From: Sulfurimonas sp.
GTDB lineage: Bacteria; Campylobacterota; Campylobacteria; Campylobacterales; Sulfurimonadaceae
DNA length: 18,128 nucleotides
Assembly (NCBI GenBank): GCA_026988735.1
Contig: JALSKR010000095.1
Span: 1-18,128 of the forward strand
Reading direction: 5' to 3'
The notes below the pieces were generated by a model, which worked only from the letters and a program-made list of their open reading frames with translations, was not told where the DNA came from and made no database searches. The translations under genes were made by a program, and so were the position numbers. Below, in pieces: positions 14,177 to 18,128 of the stretch; the first letter of the stretch is position 1; every line of letters begins with the position of its first letter.

Positions 14177-15862
14177 ATGAGCAATCAGGTAAAGGTTTTA
14201 TCAGAACAGACAAAAGATATGCGGATATTGTATGTCGAAGATGAAGCTGTTGTCAGAGAACAAATAACAATGATATTTGATATACTTTTTGAATATATAG
14301 ATGTTGCGTATAATGGAGAAGAAGCTTGGGAAAAATATCAAAATTCCCAGTATGATATTATTTTTACAGATATCAGCATGCCTAAAATGGATGGACTTGA
14401 GTTAAGTGAGCGTATAAAACAAGATAATCCTATGCAAAAAATTATTATTATTTCTGCATATAATATTTCTAATTATCTGCTCAATGCTATAGAACTGGGT
14501 GTCGATGGTTTTTTATTAAAGCCTATTAAAATGGACAAAGTTCTATTTACTATTCAAAAGGTGGCAGATAGTATCACATCCAATAAAATAATGAAAAATT
14601 ATAGAAAAAAACTCGAAGAAGAAGTTGATAAAAAAACAAAATTTATACAAGAACAAGCTGTAACCGATATATTGACCGGTCTTCAAAACCGTTTTGCCCT
14701 TCAAAAGGTTTTAGAAAAAAGCAGCAGTAATAAAGCACTCCTTTTACTTGACGTAGATAATTTTGACAGTATTAATGTTGTACATGGATATGATTATGGT
14801 GATAAAGTTATTTTATTTTTATCGCAATTATTAGTTAAAAACAAGAGAGCAAATTCTGATTTGTTTTACTTGGGAAATGACGAATTTGCTATTACATGTA
14901 ATGCATTAACAGCACTTGAATTTGCACAAGATTTGCAAAAAACCATAGCGGATTCGATTGTAAAACTACCTGACAACAATATTAGGTTTACAGTCACAAT
15001 TGCCATAGCAAAAGAGAGTCAAACGCTTTTAAAGCATGCCTATATTGCCTTGAAAGAAGCGAAAGAACAAGGTGGAAATACTCTTAAAATTTACAGTAAA
15101 GATTTGCGTATTGAAAAACTACAGGCTCAAATACAGAAATATTCTCCAATTATAAGAAATGCCCTTGCACATAATCATGTTATTCCTTATTTTCAGCCAA
15201 TTGTAGACAATCGGACAAAGAAGATATACAAATACGAATGTTTAGCAAGAATAGTAGATGAGAATAGACTCTACTCACCCTTTGAATTTATTGATATAGC
15301 CCAGACAATAGGAGTTATTCCGGAAATAACAAAAATCATGATAGATAAATCATTCAAAGTTTTTCAAAAGAATGACTATATGTTCTCAATTAATATTACA
15401 GAATTTGATTTAAACAGTAATTATCTTAAAAAATATTTTTCAGATAAACTTTTAGAGCACAGAGTAGATCCTTCCCGTGTTATTTTAGAAGTATTGGAAG
15501 GGATAAGCATAATAGGTGCTAAAAATTCACTAAAGCAATTAATAGAACTTAAAGAAATGGGGTTTAACATTGCCATAGATGACTTTGGAGCGGAAAATTC
15601 TAATTTTGGAAGGGTTCACTCTATGAATGTTGATTTTATCAAAATAGATGGAAGTTTTGTAAAAAATATTGATACAAATGCAAAGAGTTATTCTATCGTA
15701 AAAACCATAAATGACTTTGCAAAAAGTATCGGTGCAGAAGTTATAGCAGAATATGTACATTCTCAAAAGGTTCAAAATATAGTGCAAAACCTTGGAATCG
15801 AATACTCGCAAGGATATTATTTTTGTGAACCGAGAAAGGAATTATGTGATGAAGACATATAA
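14177..15862 (+). CDS. Response regulator with degenerate GGDEF and EAL domains
   Basis: A 561-residue cytoplasmic signalling protein. The receiver domain (about 15-130) has acidic E21-D22, phosphoacceptor D65, S93 and K115. A coiled linker (about 140-160) leads to a GGDEF domain (about 165-305) with G233-N-D-E-F in place of GGDEF. The EAL domain (about 325-550) has E354-C-L in place of EAL. It keeps the other metal and water-handling segments (L-E-V-L-E, D-D-F-G, F-I-K-I-D-G, A-E-Y-V, Q-G-Y-Y-F), with AEYVH replacing AEGVE. I infer a probably inactive cyclase and a possible phosphodiesterase or c-di-GMP receptor. AAGGAAG gives a good start at ATG 14177. The kinase gene follows with overlap. 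Confidence 0.93.
   Translation: MSNQVKVLSEQTKDMRILYVEDEAVVREQITMIFDILFEYIDVAYNGEEAWEKYQNSQYDIIFTDISMPKMDGLELSERIKQDNPMQKIIIISAYNISNYLLNAIELGVDGFLLKPIKMDKVLFTIQKVADSITSNKIMKNYRKKLEEEVDKKTKFIQEQAVTDILTGLQNRFALQKVLEKSSSNKALLLLDVDNFDSINVVHGYDYGDKVILFLSQLLVKNKRANSDLFYLGNDEFAITCNALTALEFAQDLQKTIADSIVKLPDNNIRFTVTIAIAKESQTLLKHAYIALKEAKEQGGNTLKIYSKDLRIEKLQAQIQKYSPIIRNALAHNHVIPYFQPIVDNRTKKIYKYECLARIVDENRLYSPFEFIDIAQTIGVIPEITKIMIDKSFKVFQKNDYMFSINITEFDLNSNYLKKYFSDKLLEHRVDPSRVILEVLEGISIIGAKNSLKQLIELKEMGFNIAIDDFGAENSNFGRVHSMNVDFIKIDGSFVKNIDTNAKSYSIVKTINDFAKSIGAEVIAEYVHSQKVQNIVQNLGIEYSQGYYFCEPRKELCDEDI
14892..14901. repeat. TTACATGTAA palindrome, copy 9 (response regulator)
   Basis: Exact match, read Ile-Thr-Cys-Asn, directly after the GNDEF motif. 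Confidence 0.9.
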
Positions 15863-18128
15863 TTATCGTATAGATAATGATAATTTATCTGGAATTTTTA
15901 ACAAAAATTATGAAGAAATTACAAAAAGTACTTCTGTCCTCATTCAGGTATTTTCGGGACAGAATAAAAAAAGATTTGAAGATATTTTACGTTTTTTAGA
16001 ATCAAAATTTGAAAATGCAAAAATTATAGCTTCCTCCACTGATGGAGAGATTTATGAAGGAAAAGTATTTGGGTTCACGACAGTAGTATCTATATCAACT
16101 TTTGATGCAACAGAATTAAAACTTGCATATGCCCAAGAAAATTCTGCTTTTGACAATGGGGTGGCACTTGCAAAAAAACTTGTAACACCAAAAACAAAAC
16201 TGCTGATTGTATTTGCTGATGGTATTTTATGTAATGGAGAAGAGTTTCTAAACGGCATCTATTCTATTGCACCGCATGTGAAAGTTGCTGGTGGTCTCTC
16301 AGGAGACAATGCAAAGTTTGAAAATTGCTATGTCGGCTTGCAAAGCCAACTGTATGACAAAGGGGCAGTAGCAGTATCTTTTGATTCTGACGTGTTACAT
16401 GTAAAGAGTTTGTATAATTTTGGCTGGAGTAAAGTCGGACGAAAACACACTATCACCAAATCAGAAAAAAACAGAGTATATACAATAGACAATATAACGG
16501 CAGTGAATTTTTATAAAAAATATTTAGGTTCACAGGTCACAAATGATTTACCGGCAACAGGGATAGAATTTCCTCTTATTATGAAAAAAAATGGTATCAT
16601 GGTTGCAAGAGCAATTATTGAAAAACATTCTGATGGAAGTTTAAGTTTTGCCGGGAATTTGTTAGAGGGCACAGAAGTATATTTTGGTATTGGAAAAGCA
16701 GAAAAAATAGTCATGAATCCTTTAAAGGTACATTCTATTAATGTTGAAAGTTTTTTTATTTATTCTTGTATGGCACGCCGTCGCTTTGTTTCTGATTTGG
16801 TAAAATATGAAATTGTACCCTTTGCTAATTTAGCGCCAACAAGTGGTTTTTTCACCTATGGAGAGTTTTATACCGATAAAAGACCGGAACTTTTTAATGA
16901 AACATTAACGGCAGTTGCTTTGTCTGAATCAAATCACAGGGTAGATTTGGTAGATATAACACAGGACAAAGATATTGCATCGAGAAAAAAAACCTACTCC
17001 GCTTTAATCCATATACTTGATGTAACTACAAAAGAGCTGCAAGAAGAAAGCGATAAACTGCAAAATCTCAAAAAAGAACTCGAAGCAAAAGATTTAAATA
17101 TGTCAATAATTCAAGAAATGGCACATATTGGAAATTGGACACTTGATTTGGAAAGTGGGGAAATCACATGGTCAAAAGAGAGTTTTAAAATATTTAACAG
17201 AGACCCATCAGAAGGAGCACCTAGCTATCTTGAATTTATGAATATGGTTGTAGAAGAAGACAGAGAAAAAGTTATAGAAGCACAGGAAAAATTCAATGAT
17301 GGGAATATTCACAGTATAGAGATAAAAATACGAAGAAATGATGGTAAAATTCTTACAATGATTGAAAGTGGAAAAATGATATTTAAAGATGACAAGCCAG
17401 TAAAAATAATAGGAACATCATTGGATATAACTGAGATAAAAATGAAAGACAATATTATAGCGCAACAGTCAAAATTGGCACAAATGGGTGAAATGATAAA
17501 TATGATAGCACATCAATGGAGACAGCCGTTAAATGCTATCAGTGCTTCTGCAATTCAATTGAGTATGCAAAATGATATGGATTTGCTAACAGATGAAAAA
17601 ATAAGACAAACGACGCTTTTTATTGAAAATATGACACAGGAAATGTCAGACACAATTAATGATTTTATGAACTTTACAAAACCGGCAAATGAGAAAGAAT
17701 CAATAGAAATTAAAAAAATTATCGATGATATTTTACATTTAATGGGAGCGCAACTAAAAAATCACAATATAGATTTTTCTTCGGATATTGAAGACAGGTT
17801 GACGGTATATACATATAAAAAAGATTTGGAACATGTTTTAATAAATCTCATTTCAAACTCACGAGATGCATTTGAAAACAGTAACAATGAAAATAAAACT
17901 ATTGCACTCAAAGCATATACAAAAAATGATATTTGCATCATAAAAGTTATAGATAATGCAGGTGGAATAGAAGCATCAATTATAGATAGAATATTTGAAC
18001 CGTATTTTACGACAAAAGAACAAGGAAAAGGAACAGGTTTGGGACTTTATATGAGTAAAAAAATGATAAAAGACAATCTTGCAGGTGACATACAGGTCAA
18101 AAGTTTTAATGATAAAACAGAATTTATT
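15849..18128 (+). CDS. FIST-PAS sensor histidine kinase (3' end outside window)
   Basis: An open frame of 760 codons without a stop up to the window edge. The N-terminal FIST module (about 1-390) shows A-S-S-T-D-G-E, V-A-G-G-L-S-G-D-N and, in its C-terminal half, D-L-P-A-T-G-I-E-F-P-L. A short coiled coil (about 394-420) leads to a PAS domain (about 421-533; I-G-N-W-T-L-D, ending G-T-S-L-D-I-T-E-I-K). The dimerisation domain has phosphoacceptor H555 in A-H-Q-W-R-Q-P-L-N, then the ATPase domain with N box (N-L-I-S-N-S), D-N-A-G-G and G-T-G-L-G-L. FIST domains are proposed sensors of small ligands such as amino acids. No membrane segment or signal peptide is visible, so sensing is cytoplasmic. 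ATG 15849 follows AAAGGA by eight bases and overlaps the regulator by 14; GTG 15846 is also possible. Confidence 0.93.
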   Translation, partial: MKTYNYRIDNDNLSGIFNKNYEEITKSTSVLIQVFSGQNKKRFEDILRFLESKFENAKIIASSTDGEIYEGKVFGFTTVVSISTFDATELKLAYAQENSAFDNGVALAKKLVTPKTKLLIVFADGILCNGEEFLNGIYSIAPHVKVAGGLSGDNAKFENCYVGLQSQLYDKGAVAVSFDSDVLHVKSLYNFGWSKVGRKHTITKSEKNRVYTIDNITAVNFYKKYLGSQVTNDLPATGIEFPLIMKKNGIMVARAIIEKHSDGSLSFAGNLLEGTEVYFGIGKAEKIVMNPLKVHSINVESFFIYSCMARRRFVSDLVKYEIVPFANLAPTSGFFTYGEFYTDKRPELFNETLTAVALSESNHRVDLVDITQDKDIASRKKTYSALIHILDVTTKELQEESDKLQNLKKELEAKDLNMSIIQEMAHIGNWTLDLESGEITWSKESFKIFNRDPSEGAPSYLEFMNMVVEEDREKVIEAQEKFNDGNIHSIEIKIRRNDGKILTMIESGKMIFKDDKPVKIIGTSLDITEIKMKDNIIAQQSKLAQMGEMINMIAHQWRQPLNAISASAIQLSMQNDMDLLTDEKIRQTTLFIENMTQEMSDTINDFMNFTKPANEKESIEIKKIIDDILHLMGAQLKNHNIDFSSDIEDRLTVYTYKKDLEHVLINLISNSRDAFENSNNENKTIALKAYTKNDICIIKVIDNAGGIEASIIDRIFEPYFTTKEQGKGTGLGLYMSKKMIKDNLAGDIQVKSFNDKTEFI
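16395..16404. repeat. TTACATGTAA palindrome, copy 10 (FIST kinase)
   Basis: Exact match, read Leu-His-Val-Lys in the FIST region. Confidence 0.9.

Overview
The window looks like chromosomal core sequence from a Campylobacterota (epsilonproteobacterial) species, most like Sulfurimonas or a close relative. The basis is low GC, A-rich coding strands, very tight overlapping operons, a short RecN with a divergent ABC signature, the envelope gene order mltD-rlpA-hisB-kdsC-lptC-lptA-yihA-mrdA, and sensory proteins of the FIST and REC-GGDEF-EAL types. This assignment is inference from gene content and protein style. I saw no rRNA, tRNA, CRISPR array, insertion sequence or prophage, and there is no stretch over 300 bases without a gene. 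The longest true intergenic gap is about 180 bases, near 13994-14176.

Layout. (1) 1-2381 (+): the 3' part of recN, a 56-residue membrane protein overlapping both neighbours, and tatD. (2) 2455-9793 (+): ten genes with almost no spacing. They are an MltD-type lytic transglycosylase, rlpA, hisB, kdsC, lptC, lptA, yihA/engB, a short N-acetyltransferase resembling single-domain N-acetylglutamate synthase, an MreD-like membrane protein and mrdA (PBP2). The block joins peptidoglycan remodelling and elongation, LPS building and transport, a ribosome-assembly GTPase and two amino-acid genes. (3) 9811-11392 (-): a Ca2+/cation antiporter, ybeY, and a 59-residue YjfB-like putative motility protein. (4) 11449-12787 (+): queC and a YgjP-type zinc metallopeptidase. 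(5) 12776-13993 (-): an exported DUF4015-type putative glycoside hydrolase. (6) 14177 to the end (+): a REC-GGDEF-EAL response regulator followed, with a 14-base overlap, by a FIST-PAS-histidine kinase that runs off the right edge. The last two very probably form a two-component pair linking an intracellular or periplasmic ligand signal to cyclic-di-GMP.

The main unexplained signal is the perfect palindrome TTACATGTAA. It occurs ten times in 18.1 kb, always inside genes, and only in the two reading frames that avoid its TAA stop (seven copies read Leu-His-Val, three read Ile-Thr-Cys). A simple composition model predicts roughly 0.1 copies. It behaves like a highly iterated palindrome, comparable in style to cyanobacterial HIP1. 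Other points worth attention are an apparent ATT start codon for lptC, a perfect 30-bp palindrome just before mrdA, overlapping divergent promoters at queC, and a promoter for ybeY whose spacer is filled by an inverted repeat.
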